Positions 7,030 through 14,921 of a stretch of 30,643 nucleotides of DNA are shown piece after piece. Every line of letters starts with the position of its first letter. Within the stretch, counting starts at the first letter, position 1. The notes under the pieces are model-generated. The model worked only from the letters and a program-made list of their open reading frames with translations. It was not told the origin of the DNA and searched no databases. The DNA is from JBPOIS01 sp052034295 (GTDB lineage: Bacteria; Pseudomonadota; Gammaproteobacteria; Pseudomonadales; Moraxellaceae): assembly GCA_052034295.1 (NCBI GenBank), contig JBPOIS010000126.1:1-30643 (forward strand), read 5' to 3'. Position numbers and translations under genes: made by a program.

Positions 7030-8600
7030 GAAGGCTCCTTCACCGCAACAAGGGAATGGGGGGGCGATCCAGCAGGCTGGGCAGCCTGGGACAAACCCGG
7101 CTGCCGCCACAGCCAGAGGGTCAGGCGGGTCAGGCTTTCATCCAGATAAAACCCGGCAAAGGCCCGGGGATACAGCCAGCGCGCCAGCGCCCCCTGCGGT
7201 GCCGCAGCCAGCCGCACCTGAATCCAGAACAGCAGCGCAAAGCCCAGTGCAGGCACCAGCAGCACCAGCCCGGACCGCACATGGGCAGCACCCGGCCACA
7301 GGCTGGCAAAGCCTGCATGCAGCACGGCATAGCTGCCACACAGCACCAGCACCGCGCCCCAGCGCCGTCCAGCCGAAGCCACGCCGCCACCCTGTTGCAG
7401 CCATGGCCACAGCCCCACAACAAACACCCAGCCCAGCAACCCCATGACCTGTTGATCCCGGTCGCTGGCCAGCCAGCCACCCAGCAGCAGCGCCAGCCCG
7501 GCCAGAACCATCCAGAACAGCGTGCCTGCGGGGAACGGCTGTGGGGACAGCGGGGCGTTCCGCACCCCTGTGATGAATGCCGCAGTCCGCCCGGCAGACA
7601 AAAAGGCGTGGGCCTTGTACAGGGCGTGGGCCAGCAGGTGCAGCAGGGCCAGCCCATAGGCACCCAGACCGATTTCCACCAGCATCAGCCCCATCTGGGC
7701 GCAAGTGGACCAGGCCAGCATGACTTTCACACTGATCCGGGTCAGCATCACCAGCGCCGCCCCCACGGCGGTCAGCGTGCCCACTGCCACCAGCAGCCCT
7801 TGCGCCGCCGGTGCCGCATCCAGCAGGGGCGACAGCCGCAGCAGCACATAACCACCCATGTTGATGATGCCCGCATGCAGCAGGGCCGACACCGGGGTCG
7901 GTGCTTCCATCACCTGCAGGATCCAGCCATGGGTGGGCAACTGGGCGGTCTTGAGGATCACCGCCAGCACCAGCAGCAGGGCCGGCCCCAGCACCACCTC
8001 CGGATGGGCCGCATGCTGTACCGCGTCCAGAAGGGCCGGTAGGCTCAGGGTGCCATAGTGCTGATACAGCCAGAACACCATGCCCAGCAGCAGGACATTG
8101 GCCAGCCCGGCCACCAGCAGGCGCTTGCGCGCCGCCAGCAGTGCCGCAGGCCGCCGGTCAAAAAACAGCAGCAGCCGGTGCACCAGCCCATCATTGGCCA
8201 TCCACGCCAGCACCATCACCAGCAGGTGGCCACTGCCCACCATCAGCCAGACCGTGGCCAGCGTGGCCAGCAACTGCTGGACATAGACCCCCTGCCGGGC
8301 CTGCCCGGCCAGATAGCGGCGTGAATACTGCAGGATGACTGCACCGATGAAGGCGGTCAGCACCATCAGGGCGGCACTGAGGCGGTCGGCAAGGATTACA
8401 CTGGCGGAGGGTCCGTCCAGTAGCCCTGCCAGCACCAGCACAGCACTGCCACCGACCAGCGCACAGCCCAGCAGTCCGAGGTGGATGGCGGGACGCACCC
8501 GGGTGCGCAGCAGCCAGCCGCCGGCCAGCAGCAGCAGCGGCACCACCAGCCAGATCAGCAGCAGCGACTGCACAGTCACGTTGAAAAGGTCAAAGGCCAT
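7026..8600 (-). CDS. dabB: DabB-type proton-conducting membrane subunit (NuoL/MrpA-like)
   Basis: A 524-residue polytopic inner-membrane protein with roughly a dozen or more hydrophobic segments. It belongs to the proton-conducting membrane transporter family shared with NuoL and Mrp subunits. The hallmark TM segment pair is present, with KTAQLPTHGWILQVMEAPTP followed by VSALLHAGIINMGGYVLLRL. It includes the Lys and His residues used in the proton path, and a second HALYKAHAFLSAG segment. In DAB systems this subunit supplies the cation flux that drives DabA. Its stop overlaps the dabA start by 4 nt. The ATG at 8600 has only a weak ribosome binding site. The gene is divergent from a LysR regulator, with a 117-bp shared upstream region containing a palindrome. 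The short length relative to NuoL (about 610) is normal for DabB. Confidence 0.92.
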   Translation of the reverse strand: MAFDLFNVTVQSLLLIWLVVPLLLLAGGWLLRTRVRPAIHLGLLGCALVGGSAVLVLAGLLDGPSASVILADRLSAALMVLTAFIGAVILQYSRRYLAGQARQGVYVQQLLATLATVWLMVGSGHLLVMVLAWMANDGLVHRLLLFFDRRPAALLAARKRLLVAGLANVLLLGMVFWLYQHYGTLSLPALLDAVQHAAHPEVVLGPALLLVLAVILKTAQLPTHGWILQVMEAPTPVSALLHAGIINMGGYVLLRLSPLLDAAPAAQGLLVAVGTLTAVGAALVMLTRISVKVMLAWSTCAQMGLMLVEIGLGAYGLALLHLLAHALYKAHAFLSAGRTAAFITGVRNAPLSPQPFPAGTLFWMVLAGLALLLGGWLASDRDQQVMGLLGWVFVVGLWPWLQQGGGVASAGRRWGAVLVLCGSYAVLHAGFASLWPGAAHVRSGLVLLVPALGFALLFWIQVRLAAAPQGALARWLYPRAFAGFYLDESLTRLTLWLWRQPGLSQAAQPAGSPPHSLVAVKEPS

Positions 8601-8634
8601 GGGGTTGAATCCGTACTGCGGATGGTCTGGCCAT

Positions 8635-8662
8635 TTTTTCAGATTCTTATTTTTCTGAAAAA
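8635..8662. promoter_or_regulatory. LysR-type binding site candidate in the dabB/lysR divergent region
   Basis: A perfect 9-bp inverted repeat, TTTTTCAGA (8635-8643) and TCTGAAAAA (8654-8662), has a 10-nt AT-rich centre. It contains T-N11-A arrangements typical of LysR-family sites. It lies 35-62 bp upstream of dabB and directly abuts the presumed lysR -10 box, the usual geometry for an activator that also represses itself. Confidence 0.6.
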
Positions 8663-8666
8663 TACA

Positions 8667-8672
8667 TATAAT
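8667..8672 (+). promoter_or_regulatory. -10 box of the lysR gene
   Basis: A perfect TATAAT lies 45 bp upstream of the LysR start codon. The hexamer 17 bp upstream (TTCTTA, 8644-8649) is a poor -35 box lying inside the palindrome centre, so binding there would block RNA polymerase. Confidence 0.55.
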
Positions 8673-8717
8673 CTATGGCATCGTTCTTTTTAATAGAACA
8701 TTATCCAACCCTCCCCC

Positions 8718-9611
8718 ATGCCCCAGCTCAACTACCACCACCTGAATTATTTCCGGGTCGTGGCCAAAACCGGCAACCTGACCCGCGCCGCCCAGCAGCT
8801 GCACCTGTCCCAGTCTGCCCTGTCCACGCAGATCCGCCAGCTGGAGGAGCAGCTGGGCCAGCCGCTGTTTTTGCGGCAGGGGCGCGGGCTGGTGCTGAGC
8901 GAGGCCGGGCGCATGGCGCTGGGCTATGCCGAAAGCATTCACCGCAGTGGCAGCGAGCTGCTGTCACTGTTTCGCGAGGGCCAGCTCGAGTCCCGGCAGG
9001 TGCTGCGGATCGGGGCAGTGGCCACGCTGAGCCGCAATTTTCAGGAGCGCTTTGTCGAACCACTGCTGCAGCGTGATGATGTGACGCTGGTGCTGCAGTC
9101 CGGGGGGCTGGCCGAGCTGCTGGCCCGGCTGGGGGCGCACAATCTGGACCTGGTGCTGTCCAATCGGCGGGTCATCGCCGATGCCGCCCACCCGTGGCGC
9201 TGCCAGCGCATCACCCGCCAGCCGGTCAGTCTGGTGGGCAAGCCGCGTCCGCCCGGTCAGCCGTTCCGGTTTCCGGAGGATCTGCAGGGCCTGACCGTCA
9301 TGCTGCCGGGTCCGGACAGTGAGCTGCGCACCGGTTTTGACCTGCTCTGTGAGCAGCTGGGGCTGCGCGTCCGGGTGCTGGCCGAGGTCGATGACATGGC
9401 AATGCTGCGGGTGCTGGCGCGGGTGAGCGATGCGCCGGTGCTGGTGCCTGCGGTGGTGGTGCGCGATGAGCTGCGGCAGGGCCTGCTGCAGGAGTATGTG
9501 GCCCTACCCAACCTGCATGAGGATTTTTTTGCCATCCACATCCAGCGGCAGTACCAGCACCCGCTGATCACCGGATTGCTGGCCCGCCGAGAGCAGGACA
9601 TCCTGCCCTGA
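8718..9611 (+). CDS. LysR family transcriptional regulator, divergent from dabBA
   Basis: A 297-residue regulator. The N-terminal winged helix-turn-helix spans about residues 5-64 (LNYHHLNYFRVVAKTGNLTR, then AAQQLHLSQSALSTQIRQLE and a wing segment FLRQGRGLVLSEAG). A periplasmic-binding-like effector domain runs to the end. The LNYHHLNYF opening resembles the NhaR subgroup of LysR proteins. The start at 8718 has no purine-rich ribosome binding site (the leader is C-rich just upstream), but the downstream sequence conserves the family N-terminus exactly. Its divergent placement next to dabB and the shared palindrome suggest it controls the DAB genes, perhaps in response to inorganic carbon or cation status. 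The effector is unknown. The gene ends 18 bp from the convergent helicase gene. Confidence 0.9.
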   Translation: MPQLNYHHLNYFRVVAKTGNLTRAAQQLHLSQSALSTQIRQLEEQLGQPLFLRQGRGLVLSEAGRMALGYAESIHRSGSELLSLFREGQLESRQVLRIGAVATLSRNFQERFVEPLLQRDDVTLVLQSGGLAELLARLGAHNLDLVLSNRRVIADAAHPWRCQRITRQPVSLVGKPRPPGQPFRFPEDLQGLTVMLPGPDSELRTGFDLLCEQLGLRVRVLAEVDDMAMLRVLARVSDAPVLVPAVVVRDELRQGLLQEYVALPNLHEDFFAIHIQRQYQHPLITGLLARREQDILP

Positions 9612-9629
9612 ACCGGGCCAGACGCGCCA

Positions 9630-12600
9630 CTACACCCCACCACAGTGAACCTGCAGCTGCAGCCCGTGCTCGGGCACATGGATCACGCAGCTGTGCGGGT
9701 CTGCCGTCCAGCCCAGCCACAGCGGGGTGCCCTGCAGGTGGATCAGCCCGGTGTCGGCATCGGTGTGCAGGGGCCAGTCACCCCGGAGGCGCTGCTGTGC
9801 CGGCCAGACCGACAGGGTGTCGCCGGTCAGCTGGTGCTCGATGTTCAGGCGGCCCTGCGCCCGTACCACCAGCAGGCCATAGTCCAGCAGCTGCAGGCGG
9901 GTGGTGGGCAGGCGGCGCTGCGGCCAGGGGTCGGCGCCGGGGGAGCGGGCCCACGGATCAGACCCCAGTGGATGGCTGGCCGGTGCATCGTGGTGGGTCA
10001 TCAGAACACCCGCAGTCATGGCGGGCTCCGGAACAGGCTCTGGCTGGTGTGCTGGCCCCGTCAATGGCACCTCAGGGGGGGCAGGCTGTACCGGCAGCAG
10101 GGGCTCAGGAACCGCGGGCAGCGGGTCAGGTTCCTCCGGCGCGGACGGCGCACCAGTGACCGGATTTTCCGGCTGCGCCACCGCGACCACCGCCACGTCA
10201 TCCGGCCCGGCAGGTTCAGGCCCAGCGGAGGCGGATTCGACCGGCTGTTCAGGCTCCGGCTGGACCACCGGGACGGATTCTGGCTGGTCACCGGTCTCCG
10301 GCCCGGTCACCGACAGCGTGCCGGTGCCTTCCGGGGCGGGGCTGTCCACAGCGGATACGGTGGCTGCGGCTGGCCCCTCGGGCAGAACCGCCGTCATGGC
10401 GGTGGCGTCACGCTGGGGCGGCTGTACTTCTGCTGCCGCAGGCGGCTGGAGAAGCTGGGCCATGTAGTCCTGCAGGTCCGGCAGTTCCGGATACTCGGGG
10501 ATGCTGGCCCATTCGGTCTGGGTGTATTTGCTGCGGGCCTGGCGCCATTGTTGCTGATACTGCTCGGCACGGCGTTCCATGTCGTCGTGTTTTTTCTGGA
10601 ACATCTCACGGGTGCTGCGGTCCACACTGGCCTCGGCCTGGCCAGCGTAGTAATCCCGCACCCGGTAGGCATCGTTGGCCTGACGCTGCTTGCAGGCCAG
10701 CCAGCGCGCCTGGGCGTATTCGGGCTGGGTCACTTTGAGGGCTTCATAAAACATCAGCGCCTCCAGGTGATTGCCACTGCGTTCCAGCACCGCGCCCAGC
10801 AGCTGCACCCCGGTAAAGTCGGTGCGCCAAATCCGTTCGTGCGTGGCTGTCCGGCTGGCCCGCGGGCCACGAGCCCCGCCGTTCAGCGGCACCTTGAACA
10901 GGGTGGTCAGGGCATTCATGATCCGCTCGGCCTCCGGGGCGCGACGGTCGCCTTCGGTCATCTGGCCATAGGGCTGCGACTGGGCCAGTCCATACAGCAG
11001 GATCTGCAGCTCCGGCGTGGGCTTGAAGTCCTTTTTGGGGTCGCGCTTTTTGAACAGGTTCAGGGAAAAACCCCCACTGCCCTCCTGCCCCACGCCCATC
11101 AGGCGGGCCTGCTGCTGCAGGGCCTGCAGCACCACTGGCCAATCGCCGTGGGTGCAGCTGTGCAGCAGGTGCAGTTTTTTCAGCCGCTTCACCCATGCGG
11201 CATGGGACTTGACCGGCTCAGCGTATTCAATCAACTGCTGGATCAGAGCGGGCTGGCGCAGGTCCGGCAGTTTCTGGCTGAGCACCTCACGGAAGGCCAC
11301 ATCATTGAGCAGCTCGCCCAGTGCGTCCAGCAACTGGCGCCAGATCCCGGGGGGCAACTGGTCCAGCACGGTGCAGGCCTGAAACTGCGCCAGCAGGGCC
11401 TCATGACGCTTCAGGGCCAGCAGTGCGGACAGGTTGTCCGGAAAAGCACGTGCCTCGGCCACGGCTTCGGCATAGCGGGGAAACGGCGGGGTGATTTTTT
11501 CCCGCTCGCGCGCCCGCTCCCAGTGCAGACAGGCCTGTGGCCAGTCCTGGGCCAGATAGGCCAGTTCACCCAGCAGGATGTCCGGCAGGCTGTGCTGGAA
11601 ATAATCGGTCTGGCTGATCTGCAGGCACAGGCCATACAGCTCTGGCCAGCGCTTGCTGGGCTGCCCCAGTGGCAACTGCTGCAACACTTCACCGAGCAGG
11701 GCCTGCCAGGCGCGCCGGTGTGCGCTGGCGACTGGCAGCTGGTTCTGCTGGGCCTGTTGCAGCACCTGTTGCAGCAGACGGGCCAGTGCCGGGAACCGCT
11801 GGCCCTGCAGGTGACCCAGCAACAGCACCAGCTCAGCCACCAGCGCCGGTCGCTCGCCCCCGGACAGGTGCGGCTGGGCCAGCACGCGCCCCAGCGCTGT
11901 CCAGTCCAGCCCCAGCCAATAGCTGTCCACGGCCCGGTCCAGCCGATCGATGGCCTCAAAAGCGGTCCCCGCCTCTACATAGGCCTGATCCAGAAACAGC
12001 ACTTCGGCCTGACAGTACTGCTGCTGTCGGGTGTCGCCCAGCTGGGCATACAGCCCGGCCGCCTGACGCAGCAGATAGCTGTCCTGGGTGTCCAGCCCCT
12101 GCTGCAGCAGCTGCTGGGCGTTTTCCTGCATCGAGCGCAGCTGCCCGGCGTCGGGGGTGATGTCGGCCAGCTCGGCTGGCCGCAGGGTGCCCAGTGCGTC
12201 CTTCCAGCACGACACCGCCTCAGGCAGGGCCTGCAGGTTCACCGGCGGTTCCCAGGCCTGCCGCAGCGGCTGCCAGAAACGGGCCTGACTGGCGGCATCG
12301 TCGATCAGCAGCAGCTGGCTGCGCGCCCGGGTCACCCCGACATACAACCGGTTCAAAAAATACTCGTGCTGGATGCTGCGCTCCGGGTGGCGGCCGTCCT
12401 GCACCTGCCAGTCCAGATCGGCCGGACAATCGGCCCCAAAGCCGTACAGCACCACCCGCTGGAACTCCAGCCCCTTGGCACGGATCACACTCATGGCCGG
12501 GATGGAGGTACTGCCATCTTCATGCAGCTGCAGGTACGCCTGCAGGCCGGTGTGGGCACGGATGTAGTCACGCTCCTGCCCATCCAGACACGGCAGCACA

Positions 12601-14606
12601 AACACCAGGTCGAACTGCCGCGCCAGCTGGCTGGCCATCACCGCATCCTGCGGGTCCACCAGCACCACATCACGGGCACCGGAGGATGGGTGGCCACACT
12701 GCTGCGGGCGCATCTGCTTGAGGCCAAACAGCCGGGCCCGCAGCCCATGCACCACATTGCTGAACTGGGTGATCGGCTGGCTGGAACGAAAATTGAAACT
12801 CAGCTCCCGGTAGTTGAGCTCGGAACGCGCCGCATGCTTGGCCGGATCCAGCGCAAACATGAACTGTTCGACCACCTGCGCCTTGACCGACTCCCAGCGG
12901 AATCCCGTGGGGTTCAGGGTCTGGAACTGATCGCCGGCAAACACCAGTGGCACCTGCTGGATCTGGTCCGGTCGCAGTCGCCGCGCCGAAAACACATTCA
13001 GGCGCAGCAGGATGTCCAGCTCAATGCGGGTAAAATCCTGCGCCTCATCGCAAAAAATCGCCGGAAACACCGGCTGCACCCGCTCCTGCTCCAGCACGTG
13101 GCGGGCCAGGTCCTGATCGTCCCAGTAGCCTTCGGCACGGCACAGCGGCAGGTACCATTTTTCCCAGACTTTTTCATACAGCTCCCGATAGGCCTGCACC
13201 GGCAGCAATTGTTGCTCACGGCCCAGCTCTTCGTAATCGTCCGGCTCGGTCAGGGTGGGCTCCAGGCCCTTGATGTAGCTGCGGATCACATGCCAGCACA
13301 GGCTGGGTGGATAATCACGGCGGGCCTTCTGGTCGTTGCAGAAGCGTTTTTCCCACAGACGGCGAAACTGCCCATAGTCCACCCGCAGCGCCGGGTCAAA
13401 GCGGCCCCGGTCCGCCGCTGGCAGCAACCCGAGCAAATAACTGCGGAACTCCAGGCAGTGCGCCCGCACAGGCGCACTGTCCAGCCCAGTGTGGCCGTGC
13501 ATCTGGCCGATCTGCAGCACCAGCTCGGCGGCCCGCTCACTGAGCGTGTGGTTGCAGGTGAAATACACCGGATACAGCGGGGGATGGCCAGCCTGCTGCT
13601 GGTCGAGGGCCAGTCGCAGGTAGTCGGCAAACAGGTGCTGCAGGATGGTGGACTTGCCACTGCCCGCCCGGCCATTGATGAACAACGGGAACGGTCTGGT
13701 CTGGCGCACCACCTGCAGGATGTCCAGCTCTTCAGGGGAAAACACCAGATGGGCAGCCAGACTGCGGGCCAGCGCGGCCCACTGTGCGGGGGAGTCCAGC
13801 TGCGCCCAGCCATAGCAGCGCCGGGCCGACTGGGCCAGCAGCCGGTGAAACTGCACCGTGTCCAGCCGGTCGGCCTGGGGGGCCAGACGGGCCCAGTCCA
13901 GCCCCGCAACATCACCCTGCCCTGTCGGCAGCTCAACGGTCAGCACACTGGCCTGATGCCGGGCGAAGTGATACAGCACCACCTGCTGTTGCTGATCCAG
14001 CGTCAGCAGTGGCGTGCGCGCGGCCAGCCCATCGGCCTGATGCAGCTGCTGCAACTGTCCGGCCAGCTGCACCAGCTGTGCCTCATCACAGTGCGGCAGG
14101 GCCTGCTCAAACCACGCCCAGCTTTCATACAGCCGTGCCCCATCGGCGGCGGCGTCCGGGGCCGACATCACCGTACCGGCATACAAAAACGCATATTCCG
14201 CCTCACTGGGTTCGGGTGTGGTCGCCCGGTCCGCCGCCTGCAACTGCTGCTGCAGCCAGTCCAGCACCACACCGGGGGCCAGCAGGCGCTCGTACAGCGC
14301 CTGCCCGGTGTCCTCAATGGCCCAGTACAGCTTGCGGTACTCCCGGTCCTGACGCTGGTACAGGTCCAGAAACACCAGCACTTCATGGGTCTGGCCGTGG
14401 ATCTGGTGGCTTTCCAGCCGACTGATCAGCCGCACATGGCGGTTGCCCAGGCCCTTTTTCACCCAGAAGGGAAAATGAAACGCCTGCAATCGCCACAGCG
14501 ACTGCTCGGCTTCGATGTCGTGTCTGAGCCGGTCGAGGGCGTCGGCGACGGCATACTCACGGGCAGATTGCTGGCACGCTTCGGTGACATAGACAAAAAA
14601 ACTCAT
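9630..14606 (-). CDS. giant multidomain UvrD-like SF1 helicase with helical repeats (1,658 aa)
   Basis: Residues 1-95 contain FPFWVKKGLGNRHVRLISRL and HEVLVFLDLYQRQDREY, which resemble the basic beta-sheet face and tail of RelE/ParE-type toxins. The helicase core covers about 300-790. It has Walker A FINGRAGSGKST (Lys318), motif II FCDEAQDF (Asp520-Glu521), motif III VFAGDQFQTLNPTGF, motif IV LSFNFRSSQPI, motif V SVIRAKGLEFQRVVLYG and motif VI LYVGVTRARSQ (Arg760), so ATPase activity is expected. About 830-1330 is Leu/Gln/Ala-rich paired helices, like TPR repeats. A charged coiled segment follows, then a Pro/Glu-rich linker (about 1384-1535) and a beta-rich domain to the end. The ATG at 14606 is preferred over an upstream GTG at 14666, though its ribosome binding site is weak. 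The overall plan recalls TRANK1-like helicases. Substrate and role are unknown. No nuclease motif or partner gene is evident. Confidence 0.85.
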   Translation of the reverse strand: MSFFVYVTEACQQSAREYAVADALDRLRHDIEAEQSLWRLQAFHFPFWVKKGLGNRHVRLISRLESHQIHGQTHEVLVFLDLYQRQDREYRKLYWAIEDTGQALYERLLAPGVVLDWLQQQLQAADRATTPEPSEAEYAFLYAGTVMSAPDAAADGARLYESWAWFEQALPHCDEAQLVQLAGQLQQLHQADGLAARTPLLTLDQQQQVVLYHFARHQASVLTVELPTGQGDVAGLDWARLAPQADRLDTVQFHRLLAQSARRCYGWAQLDSPAQWAALARSLAAHLVFSPEELDILQVVRQTRPFPLFINGRAGSGKSTILQHLFADYLRLALDQQQAGHPPLYPVYFTCNHTLSERAAELVLQIGQMHGHTGLDSAPVRAHCLEFRSYLLGLLPAADRGRFDPALRVDYGQFRRLWEKRFCNDQKARRDYPPSLCWHVIRSYIKGLEPTLTEPDDYEELGREQQLLPVQAYRELYEKVWEKWYLPLCRAEGYWDDQDLARHVLEQERVQPVFPAIFCDEAQDFTRIELDILLRLNVFSARRLRPDQIQQVPLVFAGDQFQTLNPTGFRWESVKAQVVEQFMFALDPAKHAARSELNYRELSFNFRSSQPITQFSNVVHGLRARLFGLKQMRPQQCGHPSSGARDVVLVDPQDAVMASQLARQFDLVFVLPCLDGQERDYIRAHTGLQAYLQLHEDGSTSIPAMSVIRAKGLEFQRVVLYGFGADCPADLDWQVQDGRHPERSIQHEYFLNRLYVGVTRARSQLLLIDDAASQARFWQPLRQAWEPPVNLQALPEAVSCWKDALGTLRPAELADITPDAGQLRSMQENAQQLLQQGLDTQDSYLLRQAAGLYAQLGDTRQQQYCQAEVLFLDQAYVEAGTAFEAIDRLDRAVDSYWLGLDWTALGRVLAQPHLSGGERPALVAELVLLLGHLQGQRFPALARLLQQVLQQAQQNQLPVASAHRRAWQALLGEVLQQLPLGQPSKRWPELYGLCLQISQTDYFQHSLPDILLGELAYLAQDWPQACLHWERAREREKITPPFPRYAEAVAEARAFPDNLSALLALKRHEALLAQFQACTVLDQLPPGIWRQLLDALGELLNDVAFREVLSQKLPDLRQPALIQQLIEYAEPVKSHAAWVKRLKKLHLLHSCTHGDWPVVLQALQQQARLMGVGQEGSGGFSLNLFKKRDPKKDFKPTPELQILLYGLAQSQPYGQMTEGDRRAPEAERIMNALTTLFKVPLNGGARGPRASRTATHERIWRTDFTGVQLLGAVLERSGNHLEALMFYEALKVTQPEYAQARWLACKQRQANDAYRVRDYYAGQAEASVDRSTREMFQKKHDDMERRAEQYQQQWRQARSKYTQTEWASIPEYPELPDLQDYMAQLLQPPAAAEVQPPQRDATAMTAVLPEGPAAATVSAVDSPAPEGTGTLSVTGPETGDQPESVPVVQPEPEQPVESASAGPEPAGPDDVAVVAVAQPENPVTGAPSAPEEPDPLPAVPEPLLPVQPAPPEVPLTGPAHQPEPVPEPAMTAGVLMTHHDAPASHPLGSDPWARSPGADPWPQRRLPTTRLQLLDYGLLVVRAQGRLNIEHQLTGDTLSVWPAQQRLRGDWPLHTDADTGLIHLQGTPLWLGWTADPHSCVIHVPEHGLQLQVHCGGV

Positions 14607-14921
14607 TTTTTCGGTACTCTGTTCAGCAGCTAAACATCCAGCCCCTGGGCTGGCCACGTGATCCACAGCGGTCTGTTCTGGCCGGGCGTCCGGCCGGGTG
14701 GTGGCGGAATAAACGTGTAGTTATGTCGGTCTTTCGCCAGGAATTAACGGCGGGGGCTGAGGCAGCACCAGCCCCACCCGGTGCGACGGCACAGGACCAG
14801 CGCACCGCAACATCCCGCTGACCGCGGTGGATGTCCTGTCAGATGTAACAAGCCCGTGGCCAATTGGCAAGCCACCCCAACCACGGACCGGCGTTTTTTT
14901 GCACAAGTCCGCGCTGGGGCC
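14607..14921. other. gene-free interval between topA and the helicase gene
   Basis: This interval of 315 bp has no convincing coding frame. It contains two perfect 7-bp inverted repeats. GGGGCTG/CAGCCCC (14753-14759 with 14769-14775) has a 9-nt loop. CCAGCCC/GGGCTGG (14638-14644 with 14647-14653) has a 2-nt centre and lies 32 bp before the helicase start. Neither is followed by a T run on the minus strand, so neither is a standard terminator. No clear sigma70 promoter for the helicase was found. Confidence 0.6.

Noticed and set aside
5571..7149. Long plus-strand frames opposite dabA
   Set aside because: Pro/Ala/Arg-rich or Gly/Gln-rich translations without domains; dabA has an intact zinc site and an overlapping start with dabB.
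9630..14606. Toxin-antitoxin locus based on the RelE-like segment
   Set aside because: The segment is fused in frame to the helicase and no small antitoxin gene lies upstream in the 315-bp gap.
9645..14633. 1,662-codon open frame on the plus strand
   Set aside because: It lies exactly antiparallel to the helicase, whose frame carries all the conserved motifs. The plus translation has no recognisable domain and reflects rare-codon avoidance.
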